A stretch of 41,257 nt of DNA. Origin: an uncultured Pelagibacteraceae bacterium (GTDB lineage Bacteria; Pseudomonadota; Alphaproteobacteria; Pelagibacterales; Pelagibacteraceae). How positions within the stretch are numbered: the first letter of the stretch is position 1; each line of letters starts with the position of its first letter. The position numbers were made by a program, and so were the translations under genes. Positions 17,743-27,802 of the stretch are shown here, piece by piece. The stretch lies in the NCBI GenBank assembly GCA_902566805.1, contig CACFKJ010000006.1:1-41257 (forward strand). Direction: 5' to 3'. The notes beneath the pieces were generated by a model. The model searched no databases and was not told the DNA's origin. It saw only the letters and a list, made by a program, of their open reading frames with translations.

Positions 17743-19818
17743 ATGAAAAAATTACATTACATAATAATTCTTTTTATTTCTGTATTTATAAATCTTAATG
17801 TTTTAGCTGATGCTACATTCGTTGATAGTTTTGATGTAGCAAATGAAGAGGATGAACCAAGAGGATTAACATTTAACAATAATGGTACCAGGATGTATGT
17901 AACTGGTTGGAGGGGTGACGATGTTAATGAATATAGATTAACTACACCCTTTGATGTTTCTACAGCCACTTTTGTACAGACTAACGGATTTACGATAAAT
18001 AGCGACCCGAGGGATGTAAAGTTTAACCCAGATGGAACTAGAATGTTTGTTTTGGGTAGAGGGACTATAGATAGAGTTTTTCAACTCACATTAACCACAC
18101 CCTTTGATATTTCAACTGCAGTTGCTGGTAATGATAATATTGTTACTTTTAATACGAATGCTCAAGAGACATCTTCAAATGGTTTAGCATTTAATTTAGA
18201 TGGGACCAGAATGTTTATTGTAGGTGAAAATAGCGATTTTGTTAATGAATACACATTAACTACAGGTTTTGATATTTCAACAGCAACTTATGCAGGAGAT
18301 GATGAAAGATTTTTTGTTCGAAATGAAGAAGGATCGCCACTGGATATAGATTTTAATGGAGATGGAAGTAGGATGTATATTGTTGGGTGGGGTGGTAATG
18401 ACATAACCGAATATACTTTAACCACACGCTTTGATGTCTCAACTGCAGTTGCTGGTAATGCTTTTAGTGTAGCTACTGAAGATACAGACCCAGCAGCCCT
18501 AGCATTTAGTGGTGATGGAACTAAGATGTTTGTTATTGGTGATGTAGGTAACGATATTAATGAATATGATTTATCTTGTTTCTATGGTGTTATTACTGGA
18601 AATTGTCCTGATCCAACAGTTAACCAAGAAGTTTTAGGAGCAATTGAAGCTCAAACGGCAGCACCAAAAAGAATTGTTCAACATGTTACAACTCCATTAC
18701 TAAATCGCATGTATTGGTTAAGACGTTATAGAAATGAAGATAAATTAAGCAATCAAAACATTAAATTTAACTTTTCAAATTCAATGATGTCATCTCTATC
18801 AAAAGTTATTCCAGTATCTAACAAAACGAATGATGCTTTAGATAAATTATCTGATAACTGGTCATTTTGGAGCGAAGGTAGTGTTAGTGTTGGTAAAGTT
18901 GATGGAACAGCATTCTCATCTCCTAAAGATATAAATAGCAATGGCATTACACTTGGTATGGATAAAAAAATCAGTGAAAACAGATTGTATGGATATGCTT
19001 TTCGATTTGGAAAAGATGATGTGGATATAGGTACATTTACTTCTTTAAATACTAATTCTTATAGCTTATCTCTTTATGGAACTTTTCCTCATGATGATAA
19101 GAAATTTACTGAAGGTATTGTTGGGATAAGTTCACTAAAAATGTATCATGTTGCACAAGGTGGAGGAACTAATAGAACTGGAGAAAGAAGTGGTAGACAA
19201 ATATTTGGATCAATTAATTATCTTACAACATATCATAAAGAAAAATTTAATATTACTCCAAATGGAAGAGTTGATATTAGTTACACAGATCTATCTGAAT
19301 ATAGCGAAACAGGAAATTCCGCATTAAGACACAATAAACAAAAAATTGAAACAGGTAAGATATCTGCAGGCTTTACATTAAGTGATATTATTAATTTTAA
19401 CACTATGACATTTAAACCAAATGGAGGTTTAGAGTTTGGATTAGACTTTAGCCCTTCTTCAGATGCCACATATTCTTATGTTTCGGAAACTACAGAATAT
19501 ACTAAATCTATTGGTCAAGACTCAAAGAATATAAGAGCAAATATAGGATTTGATTTAATTACTGAGAACGGTTTTTCTATAATGTCGATCTATGAAAGAA
19601 ACCAAAGTAACAATGCTCATTATAACACTTTTTATTTGGCGTTAGGCTACATACCTTATGAAGATATTGAATACGCTATGTCTCTAGATGATGATAAAGC
19701 TGTTTTTGACTATACAAGAAATTTTAATGGCTTTGATGTTAAATTTGACACAGGGTATGATTTGTTTAAGCAATATCCTGATTATGAAATTAATTTAAAT
19801 GTTTCCAGTAAATTTTAA
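17743..19818 (+). CDS. Secreted autotransporter-like protein: beta-propeller-like repeats + outer-membrane barrel
   Basis: A 691-aa surface protein with a signal peptide (MKKLHYIIILFISVF, cleavage near VLADA). Residues about 24-282 hold five repeats of about 50 aa with the pattern FxxDGTRMFxVGxxxxxVNEYxLTTxFDxSTA, which looks like blades of a beta-propeller. A linker starting EVLGAIEAQT (about 292) corresponds to DVIGLIEAQT of the preceding gene, and the C-terminal barrel (about 371-691) matches the previous barrel throughout (SDNWSFWSEGSVSV; GRQIFGSINY; RNFNGFDVKFD; terminal VSSKF). The two genes are therefore tandem paralogues with different passengers. The 39-base gap suggests co-transcription. 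The 3' end lies 4 bases from the convergent grxD stop. Function of the propeller is unknown. Confidence 0.78.
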   Translation: MKKLHYIIILFISVFINLNVLADATFVDSFDVANEEDEPRGLTFNNNGTRMYVTGWRGDDVNEYRLTTPFDVSTATFVQTNGFTINSDPRDVKFNPDGTRMFVLGRGTIDRVFQLTLTTPFDISTAVAGNDNIVTFNTNAQETSSNGLAFNLDGTRMFIVGENSDFVNEYTLTTGFDISTATYAGDDERFFVRNEEGSPLDIDFNGDGSRMYIVGWGGNDITEYTLTTRFDVSTAVAGNAFSVATEDTDPAALAFSGDGTKMFVIGDVGNDINEYDLSCFYGVITGNCPDPTVNQEVLGAIEAQTAAPKRIVQHVTTPLLNRMYWLRRYRNEDKLSNQNIKFNFSNSMMSSLSKVIPVSNKTNDALDKLSDNWSFWSEGSVSVGKVDGTAFSSPKDINSNGITLGMDKKISENRLYGYAFRFGKDDVDIGTFTSLNTNSYSLSLYGTFPHDDKKFTEGIVGISSLKMYHVAQGGGTNRTGERSGRQIFGSINYLTTYHKEKFNITPNGRVDISYTDLSEYSETGNSALRHNKQKIETGKISAGFTLSDIINFNTMTFKPNGGLEFGLDFSPSSDATYSYVSETTEYTKSIGQDSKNIRANIGFDLITENGFSIMSIYERNQSNNAHYNTFYLALGYIPYEDIEYAMSLDDDKAVFDYTRNFNGFDVKFDTGYDLFKQYPDYEINLNVSSKF

Positions 19819-19822
19819 AAAA

Positions 19823-20161
19823 CTATTCTTTTTTTTTAAAGTTAATGCTTTTGCTTTCTAATAATTTAGTCAGTTCACCATTTTCAAACATTTCTTTTAT
19901 TATATCGCATCCACCAATAAATTCATTTTTTACATATAATTGAGGTATTGTGGGCCAATCACTAAATTCTTTTATTCCTTGTCTTAATTCTTGGTTTTCC
20001 AAAACATCTACTCCTTTAAATTTTACTTCTAAAATTTTAAGTATATTTGAAACAGCCATGGAAAAACCACACTGCGGAGCATCTGGCGTTCCTTTCATAA
20101 ATAGGCACACTTCATTATTGTTTATTTCATTTTTGATTAAATCGTTAGTTTGTTGATCCAT
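19823..20161 (-). CDS. grxD: Monothiol glutaredoxin (Grx4 type)
   Basis: A 112-aa CGFS-type monothiol glutaredoxin, which coordinates and transfers [2Fe-2S] clusters, usually as a heterodimer with BolA. The active site CGFS is in PDAPQCGFSMAVSN, preceded by VCLFMKGT, and WPTIPQLYVKNEFIGGCDII is the glutathione-binding part. Length is normal. It starts immediately after the bolA stop (TAAATG), so the two interacting partners are made from one message at the end of the purine operon. The order purL-bolA-grxD is a familiar alphaproteobacterial linkage. Confidence 0.96.
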   Translation of the reverse strand: MDQQTNDLIKNEINNNEVCLFMKGTPDAPQCGFSMAVSNILKILEVKFKGVDVLENQELRQGIKEFSDWPTIPQLYVKNEFIGGCDIIKEMFENGELTKLLESKSINFKKKE

Positions 20162-20392
20162 TTAGTTCTCCTTTGTTTTAATTGCTAGAGCATGAAGCTC
20201 GTTTCCCATCTTACCTTTCAATGAATTATAGACCATTTTATGTTGTTCAATTTTGCTTATACCAGAAAATTTAGAAGAAGTAACTGTAGCAGAATAATGA
20301 TTTCCATCTCCTGCAAGATCTTGAATTACAACGGTTGCATCAGGTAGAGCTTCTTTAATTAAATTTTCGATTTCTTTTAAATCCATTGCCAT
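20162..20392 (-). CDS. bolA: BolA family protein
   Basis: A BolA/IbaG-like protein of 76 aa starting [19 protein letters not shown]. It has the class II KH-like fold with the VTSSKFSGISKIEQHKMVY segment and the invariant ELHALAIKT near the C-terminus; the conserved His that binds the shared [2Fe-2S] cluster with CGFS glutaredoxins is in EQHKMVY or ELHALAI. The frame could be extended 27 bases upstream, but the ATG at 20392 is preferred because it overlaps the purL stop in a TAATG arrangement and matches family length. Confidence 0.93.
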   Translation of the reverse strand: MAMDLKEIENLIKEALPDATVVIQDLAGDGNHYSATVTSSKFSGISKIEQHKMVYNSLKGKMGNELHALAIKTKEN

Positions 20393-22584
20393 TAGTTTAC
20401 CATATACTCTCTTAACCAATTCTTATTATAATTTAATAAATCGTCAACTGTTAGAATTGGCTCATTATTAATAATTATATCTTTTTTTGTAATAGTGCCA
20501 AGTTTGTCAAAATGCACAGAATTGTCGTTTAATATTTTTATAATTTTAGATTCATTACTTTTTGCTATTTCAACGATATATCTTCCTTGATCTTCACCGA
20601 AATAATATTCAAATATGTTAATTAAATTTTTTATTTTATCTAACTTTATTCCTTTTTTTCCTTTAATACACATTTTAGAAACAGCGATAATTATTCCTCC
20701 CAAAGAAACATCATGCACACTTTCAACCAGCTTATCATTTATAAGATTTATTAAAGTTGTTCCTATATTTTTTTCATTGAATAAATTAATTTCAGGGGGT
20801 GGTCCTTTTTTTTCATCTAGAATTTCCCTAGCAAAAATACTTTGTTCTAAATGACCTTTGGTTTTCCCTAAAACTAAAACTAAATTTTTTTCTTTTTTGA
20901 AATCCATCGTAATCATATTTTGGTAGTCTTTAATTAAGCCAACACCGCCTATTGCTGGCGTTGGTTTTATACCTTTGTCTTTAGTTTCATTGTAAAATGA
21001 TACATTTCCTGAAACCACTGGAAAATTTAAATATTTGCTAGCTTCTGATATACCTTCGACACATTCAACAAACTCTCCCATATTTTTTTCCTTTTCGGGA
21101 TTACCAAAATTTAAACAATTTGTAATAGCAATTGGTTTTGCACCTACAGAAATTAAATTTCTCCAACTTTCACAAACAATCTGTTTTCCTCCAGTTAATG
21201 GATGTGAGTAACAGTATGATGCGGATGAATCGACACTTGCGGCAATTGCTTTATTGGTTCCATGTACTCTAACAACACCTGAATCTCCACCGGGTTTTTG
21301 AATTGTATCACCCATAACTGTATGATCATATTGATCCCAAATCCATTTTTTGTCAGATATATTTGGGTTGCTAAGAATTTTTTTAAGACAATCAATAAGA
21401 TTTAGCTGTTTAAACATTTCTTTTTTAAACTTAATTTTTTGAGGAAGTTTAGTTTTTTTCCACTTTCTATCATATAAAGGAGAATTTTCTGCAAGGAGAT
21501 GAATAGGTATTTGAGCAACCTTTTGCTTATCAAATACCAATTCGATTTTTTTACTATCAGTAGTTTTTCCAATTACAGCAAAGTCAATATTCCATTTTTC
21601 AAAAATTTTTTTTGCTTGATTTTCTTTTCCATTCTCTAAAACTATTAGCATTCTCTCTTGACTTTCAGAAAGCATTATCTCATATGGAGTCATATTTTCT
21701 TCTCTGCATGGAACTTTACTAAGATCTAATTCTATTCCTAATTTTCCTTTTGATGCCATTTCAACACTAGAAGATGTTAAACCAGCTGCTCCCATGTCTT
21801 GAATTGCTATAATTGAGTTATCTTTCATGAGTTCTAAACATGCTTCAAGAAGTAACTTTTCTGTAAATGGATCTCCAACCTGTACTGTAGGTTTTTTTTC
21901 TTCAATTTTATCATCGAATGTAGCAGAAGCCATGCTAGCACCATGAATTCCATCTCTACCTGTTTTTGAACCAACATAAATAACAGGTTTGTTAACACCA
22001 GCAGCTTTTGAATAAAAAATTTTATTTTTATTCACTAAACCCAAGGTCATCGCATTAACTAAAATATTACCATTATATGATTCATCAAAAGATGTTTGTC
22101 CACCAATTGTTGGTACACCTATACAATTACCGTATCCACCAATTCCTTTAACTACACCGCGTAAAAGGTTTTTTGTTTTTTTATTTTGAGGTGATCCAAA
22201 ATGTATTGAGTTAAGATTGGCAATAGGTCTTGCTCCCATAGTAAAAACATCTCTCATAATTCCACCTACACCTGTTGCAGCACCTTGGTATGGTTCAATA
22301 AAAGATGGATGGTTATGACTTTCGATTTTAAAAACTATGGCATCATCGTCATCTATATCAATGACTCCAGCATTTTCTCCAGGTCCTTGAATGACTCTTT
22401 CGCCTTTAGTGTGAAGTTTTTTCAAATGTTTTCTAGATGATTTGTAGGAGCAGTGTTCATTCCACATTGCTGAAAAAATTCCTAATTCAGTAAAATTAGG
22501 TACTCGTTTTAACATTTCACAAATTTTTTTATATTCTTCTTTCTTAAGACCGTGATCTATTGCAGTTTTTTCTGTTACATCCAT
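20392..22584 (-). CDS. purL: Phosphoribosylformylglycinamidine synthase subunit PurL (small form)
   Basis: A 730-aa FGAM synthetase of the small type that works with PurS and PurQ; the 1300-aa one-chain form would carry its own glutaminase. Visible are the tandem PurM-like halves: [44 protein letters not shown] (ATP and FGAR binding, in parts) and [13 protein letters not shown], then the second half with [16 protein letters not shown]. Length fits PurL of alphaproteobacteria. It is encoded directly after purQ with an overlapping start, giving the full PurSQL complex in one operon. Confidence 0.97.
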   Translation of the reverse strand: MDVTEKTAIDHGLKKEEYKKICEMLKRVPNFTELGIFSAMWNEHCSYKSSRKHLKKLHTKGERVIQGPGENAGVIDIDDDDAIVFKIESHNHPSFIEPYQGAATGVGGIMRDVFTMGARPIANLNSIHFGSPQNKKTKNLLRGVVKGIGGYGNCIGVPTIGGQTSFDESYNGNILVNAMTLGLVNKNKIFYSKAAGVNKPVIYVGSKTGRDGIHGASMASATFDDKIEEKKPTVQVGDPFTEKLLLEACLELMKDNSIIAIQDMGAAGLTSSSVEMASKGKLGIELDLSKVPCREENMTPYEIMLSESQERMLIVLENGKENQAKKIFEKWNIDFAVIGKTTDSKKIELVFDKQKVAQIPIHLLAENSPLYDRKWKKTKLPQKIKFKKEMFKQLNLIDCLKKILSNPNISDKKWIWDQYDHTVMGDTIQKPGGDSGVVRVHGTNKAIAASVDSSASYCYSHPLTGGKQIVCESWRNLISVGAKPIAITNCLNFGNPEKEKNMGEFVECVEGISEASKYLNFPVVSGNVSFYNETKDKGIKPTPAIGGVGLIKDYQNMITMDFKKEKNLVLVLGKTKGHLEQSIFAREILDEKKGPPPEINLFNEKNIGTTLINLINDKLVESVHDVSLGGIIIAVSKMCIKGKKGIKLDKIKNLINIFEYYFGEDQGRYIVEIAKSNESKIIKILNDNSVHFDKLGTITKKDIIINNEPILTVDDLLNYNKNWLREYMVN

Positions 22585-23267
22585 TATTTTAAATTCTTTA
22601 AGAGGTTTTCAAAAAATATAGATCCGTCAGTTCCAGAAAGATATTTGTCAATCATTCTCTCAGGATGGGGCATCATTCCTAAAATATTTTTATCTTTATT
22701 AAATATACCAGCGATATTTTTAATCGCTCCATTTGGGTTATTTTCTTCATTTTCGCTTCCATTTTCATCGCAATACGTCACTGCTATTTGGTTATTATCT
22801 TCTAAGGATTTTAATTCGTCACTAGAACAAAAATAATTTCCTTCATTATGAGCAATATGAAGTTCTAAGACATCTTTTTTACAATTTTTAAAATATCTAT
22901 TTTCTTTATTATTTATTTTAACAAAAATATTTTTGCATACGAAATTAAGATATTTATTCTGTTGAAGAATGCCTGGTAATAAACCTGTTTCAGTTAAAAT
23001 TTGAAAACCATTACAAATTCCTAGAACAAGACCACCAGATTTTGCAAAATCAATTACAGACTTTATTATCTTTGATTTTGCGGCAATACTTCCACATCTA
23101 AGATAGTCTCCATATGAAAAGCCTCCAGGCAAAACTATTAGATCGCTTTTTGGAAAATTTGCATCATTATGCCATACCATTTTATTATCAAAACCGTGTT
23201 TCTTTAGAGCTACATCCATATCTCTATCACAGTTAGACCCTGGAAAAATAATTACAGATGATTTCAT
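22584..23267 (-). CDS. purQ: FGAM synthase glutaminase subunit PurQ
   Basis: A 227-aa class I glutamine amidotransferase that supplies ammonia to PurL. The N-terminal [16 protein letters not shown], the nucleophile elbow [12 protein letters not shown] (Cys) and the C-terminal MMPHPERM (His and Glu of the triad) are all intact. It lies 3 bases after purS and overlaps the purL start by one base. Confidence 0.97.
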   Translation of the reverse strand: MKSSVIIFPGSNCDRDMDVALKKHGFDNKMVWHNDANFPKSDLIVLPGGFSYGDYLRCGSIAAKSKIIKSVIDFAKSGGLVLGICNGFQILTETGLLPGILQQNKYLNFVCKNIFVKINNKENRYFKNCKKDVLELHIAHNEGNYFCSSDELKSLEDNNQIAVTYCDENGSENEENNPNGAIKNIAGIFNKDKNILGMMPHPERMIDKYLSGTDGSIFFENLLKNLK

Positions 23268-23270
23268 TGA

Positions 23271-23507
23271 TTATTGTACAATTTTGTAATCTTCTATGAC
23301 TAAATTTGCTAGAAGTTTTTTACACATATCCTCAGCTTTTGTTTTACCTTTTTTCTCATCTTTTTCATCAATTTCAATTTCAAAATATTTTCCCTGTCTA
23401 ACTTCATTTACATTATTATGACCCATCCCAATAAGAGTTTGCTGTATCGCTTTTCCCTGTGGATCTAGAACACCTTTTTTTAAAGTTACAATGACTTTTA
23501 TTTTCAT
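23271..23507 (-). CDS. purS: FGAM synthase subunit PurS
   Basis: A 78-aa structural subunit that bridges PurL and PurQ and helps channel ammonia. KGVLDPQGKAIQQTLIGMGHNNVNEVRQGKYFEI is the complete family signature, seen here in parts. It overlaps the purC stop by one base and is followed by purQ after 3 bases. Confidence 0.96.
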   Translation of the reverse strand: MKIKVIVTLKKGVLDPQGKAIQQTLIGMGHNNVNEVRQGKYFEIEIDEKDEKKGKTKAEDMCKKLLANLVIEDYKIVQ

Positions 23508-24283
23508 TATTTTTTTTTAATTTTAACTTCTTTAGGCTTTGGAAATGAAATTGGCTTTAACACTGGTTGTTGATGAAGAATATTTAATCTTCTAGCTACT
23601 TCTTGATATCCTTCGATTAAATTCCCTAAGTCTTTTCTAAAAATATCTTTATCTAATTTTTTTTCTGTTTTTTCATCCCATAATCTACAAGTATCTGGAC
23701 TTATCTCATCAGCTAAAATGACTTCATCATTTGATGTTTTCCCAAATTCAACTTTAAAGTCTACCAACTTAATTCCAACACCTCTAAACAATCCTTGGAG
23801 AAAATCATTAATTCTTTTACATTCACCTGTAATCAAATCTAAAGTTGATTCATTTAACCAGTTAAAAGTTAAAATATGTTCTCTGCTAATCATAGGATCA
23901 CCTAGATCATCATTTTTCAAACAATATTCTATTAAAGGTCTCTCTAGCGTCGTTCCTTCTTCAATACCAAGATTTTTACACAAAGATCCTGCAGCAATAT
24001 TTCTAACAATAAACTCAATAGGAAAAATATTTACAGCTTTAACAAGTTGTTCTCTCATATTTATTCTTTTAATAAGATGATTTTTTATTCCAACCTGGTT
24101 TAAATTTGAAAGTATATATTCTGAAATTCTATTATTTAAAATTCCCTTGCCATCAATTTTTGCTTTTTTTTGGTTGTTAAAAGCCGTTGCATCATCTTTG
24201 AAGTGCTGAATAACTAAATTTTTTTGCGGTGAAGCGTATATTATTTTAGCCTTACCTTCGTATAATTTTTTTCCTTTTTTCAT
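23507..24283 (-). CDS. purC: SAICAR synthetase
   Basis: A 258-aa enzyme joining CAIR with aspartate. It begins KKLYEGKAKIIYA (ATP-binding Gly-rich loop); NHLIKRINMREQLVKAVNIFPIEFIVRNIAAGS and EVILADEISPDTCRLWD carry substrate-binding and metal-binding residues in parts. The C-terminus has a lysine-rich tail (KPKEVKIKKK) beyond the catalytic core, as in some alphaproteobacterial versions. Its ends overlap purB and purS by one base each. Confidence 0.96.
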   Translation of the reverse strand: MKKGKKLYEGKAKIIYASPQKNLVIQHFKDDATAFNNQKKAKIDGKGILNNRISEYILSNLNQVGIKNHLIKRINMREQLVKAVNIFPIEFIVRNIAAGSLCKNLGIEEGTTLERPLIEYCLKNDDLGDPMISREHILTFNWLNESTLDLITGECKRINDFLQGLFRGVGIKLVDFKVEFGKTSNDEVILADEISPDTCRLWDEKTEKKLDKDIFRKDLGNLIEGYQEVARRLNILHQQPVLKPISFPKPKEVKIKKK

Positions 24284-25575
24284 TATTTAAATACTCTTTT
24301 AAAAATATAATTAATATTTTTAAAATGTTTAGAATAACTGAAAATTTTATCAATTTGTTTTTGGGAAATTTTGCTAGATATTAACTTATCTTTTTTGACT
24401 AATTCGATTAATTTTATATTTTTAGAAAAGCTATTTTTTGCTAAATTTTGAACGATCCTATAAGCTTTCTCTCTTGAAACACCAGCTTTAGTAAGTTCAA
24501 GCATTATTTCTTGTGAAAAAATTAATCCATTAGTTAAATTTAAATTTTTAAGCATATTTTTTGGGTAAATAATCATATTTTCCAAAACATTAGCAAGTCT
24601 AGTCAAAGCAAAATCTAAAGTAATGTTTGCATCAGGACCAATATTTCTCTCAACACTTGAATGGGAAATATCTCTTTCGTGCCAAAGTGCTATATTTTCA
24701 AGTGACGGTAAAGCATAACTTCTTACCATTCTAGATAATCCAGTTAAATTTTCAGTTAAAATTGGATTTTTTTTATGAGGCATTGCTGAAGATCCTTTTT
24801 GTTTTTTTGAAAAGAATTCTTGTAATTCATTTACTTCTGATCTTTGAAGATGTCTTATTTCAGTTGATATTCTCTCTATTGATCCAGCAATAATAGCTAA
24901 AATTGAAAAATAATAAGCATGTCTATCTCTTGGAATTATTTGAGTAGAAATTGGCTCAGGTCTAAGTTTTAGTTTATTTGACACATAAACTTCTATCTTT
25001 GGATTAATATTTGCAAATGTACCAACAGCCCCAGAGATTGCACAGGTTGAAATTTCTTGAATTGCATCATTTAATCTTTTTTTATTTCTTTTAAATTCTT
25101 CGTAATATGATGCCAATTTCAAACCAAAAGTTAATGGTTCAGCATGAATACCATGGCTTCTTCCAATACAAGGTGTAAGTTTATATTTCTTAGCCTGTCT
25201 TTTTAAAATTTGTAAAATTTTATCTATATCTTTAACTAAGATTTTACCAGATTGTACTAATTGAACATTAAAACTTGTATCCAAAACATCAGAGGATGTC
25301 ATTCCTTGATGAAGATACCTTGCTTTTATACCGGCCTGTTCAGTTATTGAAGTTAAGAAAGCAATCACATCGTGTTTAACTTTTGATTCTATTTGGTGAA
25401 TTCTATTTACTTTGATTTTGCCTTTTTTCTTTACAATCGAAGCTACTCCTTTTGGAATAATTTTATATTTTTCCATAGCTTCGGCTGCTGCAATTTCAAT
25501 ATTTAACCAGATTTTATATTTATTTTCTTCAGACCAAATATCAGTAAGTTCTTTTCTAGAGTATCTTGGTATCAT
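24283..25575 (-). CDS. purB: Adenylosuccinate lyase
   Basis: A 430-aa fumarase/aspartase-superfamily enzyme acting twice in purine synthesis (SAICAR to AICAR, adenylosuccinate to AMP). IPRYSRKELTDIWSEENKY at the start, HQGMTSSDVLDTS, IGRSHGIHAEPLTFGLK and the superfamily signature SSAMPHKKNPI are visible, with the general-acid/base His and Ser in the expected places. The start overlaps the map stop by four bases. Confidence 0.97.
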   Translation of the reverse strand: MIPRYSRKELTDIWSEENKYKIWLNIEIAAAEAMEKYKIIPKGVASIVKKKGKIKVNRIHQIESKVKHDVIAFLTSITEQAGIKARYLHQGMTSSDVLDTSFNVQLVQSGKILVKDIDKILQILKRQAKKYKLTPCIGRSHGIHAEPLTFGLKLASYYEEFKRNKKRLNDAIQEISTCAISGAVGTFANINPKIEVYVSNKLKLRPEPISTQIIPRDRHAYYFSILAIIAGSIERISTEIRHLQRSEVNELQEFFSKKQKGSSAMPHKKNPILTENLTGLSRMVRSYALPSLENIALWHERDISHSSVERNIGPDANITLDFALTRLANVLENMIIYPKNMLKNLNLTNGLIFSQEIMLELTKAGVSREKAYRIVQNLAKNSFSKNIKLIELVKKDKLISSKISQKQIDKIFSYSKHFKNINYIFKRVFK

Positions 25576-26348
25576 TTATTATACGGAGGCTTTCTATAAC
25601 CTTTAGCAGATTCTGTGAAAATTTCATAACCATTTTCGTTTATACCTATTGTATGCTCGAATTGTGCTGAAAAAGATTTATCTTTAGTAACAGCTGTCCA
25701 TCCATCATTTAATATTTTTACATCATATTTACCAGCATTAATCATTGGCTCAATTGTAAATGTCATTCCAGGTGTTAGTTCCATTCCCGTATTTTTTTTA
25801 CCATAATGCAAAATATTAGGATGTTCATGAAAAGTATTGCTTATACCGTGACCACAAAAATCTCTAACAACTGAATATCCTTTTTCTTCCACATAAGTTT
25901 GAATTTGATAACCTATATCACCTAATTTTGCACCGGGCTTTAAAATATTAATTGCTCTTATTAAAGATTCGTATGTTGCGTCTATAAGATTTTGAGCTTT
26001 AACAGGTATGTCTCCAACCGCAAACATTCGACTAGTATCTCCATGATAATCATTTACTATCGCAGTAACATCGATATTTAAAAAATCTCCATCATTAAGG
26101 ACTCTATCTGATGGTATTCCGTGACAAATTACGTGATTTAATGATGTGCATAAAGATTTTGTATAACCTCTATAATGTAATGGAGCAGAGTAACCACCGT
26201 TATCTTTTATATATTCAAAACAAATTTGATCTATTTTGTCAGTTGTTATTCCTGGTTTAACATAATCGGTGATCATATCTAAAGTATTAGCAGCTAATTT
26301 TCCTGCTAATCTCATTTTTTCAAATTTTTCTGAATAATCTTTATTCAT
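25572..26348 (-). CDS. map: Methionine aminopeptidase, type I
   Basis: A 258-aa metallopeptidase removing initiator methionine. The metal ligands and catalytic His are present in order: YRGYTKSLCTSLNHVICHGIP, LNIDVTAIVNDYHGDTSRMF (two Asp), GHGISNTFHEHPNILHYG (His), FTIEPMIN (Glu) and QFEHTIGI (Glu). Position between sfsA and purB in one minus-strand transcript is notable but probably only reflects genome compaction. It overlaps sfsA by 8 bases. Confidence 0.97.
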   Translation of the reverse strand: MNKDYSEKFEKMRLAGKLAANTLDMITDYVKPGITTDKIDQICFEYIKDNGGYSAPLHYRGYTKSLCTSLNHVICHGIPSDRVLNDGDFLNIDVTAIVNDYHGDTSRMFAVGDIPVKAQNLIDATYESLIRAINILKPGAKLGDIGYQIQTYVEEKGYSVVRDFCGHGISNTFHEHPNILHYGKKNTGMELTPGMTFTIEPMINAGKYDVKILNDGWTAVTKDKSFSAQFEHTIGINENGYEIFTESAKGYRKPPYNK

Positions 26349-27027
26349 TTATTATATTAATTTTTCTTTCAATTTTAATCTCTTTAGAACTCAAAAAACA
26401 TCTATATGCTAAAAATTTAACACCTGATTTCTTAGCTAATAGATAATTTTGATAGTAATTTTTATCAATATCTTTCGCTATTCTAAAATGATTTATATCT
26501 TGGATTTGAGTTAAAAATAAGACGTAAGGTATATAGCCTTTTTTAATTGAATTTGTTAATTTATTTAAATGTTTTGATCCTCTAGTTGTAACAGCATCAG
26601 GAAATTCTGCATATTTATTGTCCCTGATTAAGGTTACATTTTTAACTTCAATTATGTTTTTATCACAAAGAAAATCAAATCTTGTATCATCAGAGTATTT
26701 AAATTCTGGCTTAATTTTTTTAACTGATTTAAATTCTTTTAAAAGTTTATTTTCTAAACCATGTTGAACTATTCTATTCGCGCGATGAGTATTAACACCA
26801 ACTAATTTCTTTTGAGTTTCAATCATTTCTAGTGTGTATTTGAGTTTTCTTTTGGGATCGTCACTTTTACTTATCCAAACATTATTACCTTCATTTAATA
26901 AACCCATCATTGAACCCGTGTTAGGACAGTGAGCAGTCAGTACTGAATTATTTGCTTTAATATCAACAAAAAACCTTTTATATCGTTTGATAAGTTTGCC
27001 TTTAATTAAAGTACTGGTAAATTTCAT
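26341..27027 (-). CDS. sfsA: SfsA family DNA-binding / nuclease-like protein
   Basis: A 228-aa SfsA homologue. Escherichia coli SfsA was described as a regulator stimulating maltose fermentation; the fold has an OB-like N-terminal part and a restriction-endonuclease-like core. Visible signatures are VLTAHCPNTGSMMGLL, GVNTHRANRIVQHGL, then the nuclease-like DFLCDKNIIEVKNVTLI and AEFPDAVTTRGSKHL. It heads the nine-gene sfsA-to-grxD block. Only 22 bases separate its start from the divergent CinA-like gene, so each promoter must lie largely in the opposing coding sequence. Confidence 0.92.
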   Translation of the reverse strand: MKFTSTLIKGKLIKRYKRFFVDIKANNSVLTAHCPNTGSMMGLLNEGNNVWISKSDDPKRKLKYTLEMIETQKKLVGVNTHRANRIVQHGLENKLLKEFKSVKKIKPEFKYSDDTRFDFLCDKNIIEVKNVTLIRDNKYAEFPDAVTTRGSKHLNKLTNSIKKGYIPYVLFLTQIQDINHFRIAKDIDKNYYQNYLLAKKSGVKFLAYRCFLSSKEIKIERKINIINE

Positions 27028-27049
27028 TATATTTAATTTATATTTCTAA

Positions 27050-27802
27050 ATGGAAAATAAAAAAGAAATAATAGCAGGAATCATAATAATAGGTAATGAA
27101 ATATTATCTGGGAGAACTCAAGATACAAATACAAGCACTCTTTCTATTTGGCTTAATACATTAGGAATTAAAGTACAAGAAGCAAGAGTAATTCCTGATG
27201 ATGAGAAAAAAATAATTGAGACAGTTAATAAGTTTAGAAATTTATTTAATTATGTTTTTACAACTGGTGGAATAGGACCCACACATGATGATATAACTGC
27301 ATCATCTATTTCTAAGGCATTTGATTTGGAATATGGTCCACATAAGGAAGCTATGACTATACTTGAAAAATATTATAAACCAGGTGAATTCAATGAAGGA
27401 AGACAAAAAATGGCTTGGATGCCAACTACTGCAAAGTTAATTCTTAATCCTACAAGCGGAGCACCAGGTTTTAATGTAGAAAATGTTTTTTGTTTACCGG
27501 GTGTACCTTCAATATTGAAGTCAATGTTGGGTGGCATGCAGAATAGCTTAATTGGAGGAAATCCTATTTTAAGCAAAACAATTAATTTAAGAACAGTTGA
27601 AAGTGAAATTGCAAAATCTTTATCAAAAGTACAAGACAATAATAAAGATGTTGATATTGGCAGCTACCCTTTCTTTAGAGCGGGAAAACTTGGTGTTGCT
27701 ATAGTATTAAGATCTTCAGATCAAAGTAAAATTGATAAGTGCGATATAGAAATAATAAAATTTATAAAAGAAAAAAAAATAGAAATTATTGAAAATATCT
27801 AA
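27050..27802 (+). CDS. CinA-type molybdopterin-binding domain protein
   Basis: A 250-aa protein with the MoCF-binding (MoaB/MogA-like) domain of CinA. GIIIIGNEILSGRTQDTNTS at the start, VFTTGGIGPTHDDITA (ligand-binding GGxGPTxDD) and VFCLPGVPSILKSML are diagnostic. The C-terminal nicotinamide-nucleotide amidase domain of full CinA is missing, as usual for the alphaproteobacterial short form. Function is uncertain: CinA-family proteins act on pyridine-nucleotide by-products (ADP-ribose pyrophosphatase activity), not necessarily on molybdopterin. It overlaps the next gene by one base. Confidence 0.88.
   Translation: MENKKEIIAGIIIIGNEILSGRTQDTNTSTLSIWLNTLGIKVQEARVIPDDEKKIIETVNKFRNLFNYVFTTGGIGPTHDDITASSISKAFDLEYGPHKEAMTILEKYYKPGEFNEGRQKMAWMPTTAKLILNPTSGAPGFNVENVFCLPGVPSILKSMLGGMQNSLIGGNPILSKTINLRTVESEIAKSLSKVQDNNKDVDIGSYPFFRAGKLGVAIVLRSSDQSKIDKCDIEIIKFIKEKKIEIIENI

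Noticed and set aside
20393..20419. Longer N-terminus for bolA
   Set aside because: The extra nine codons lie in the purL coding end and are not family-like; the TAATG overlap supports the start at 20392.
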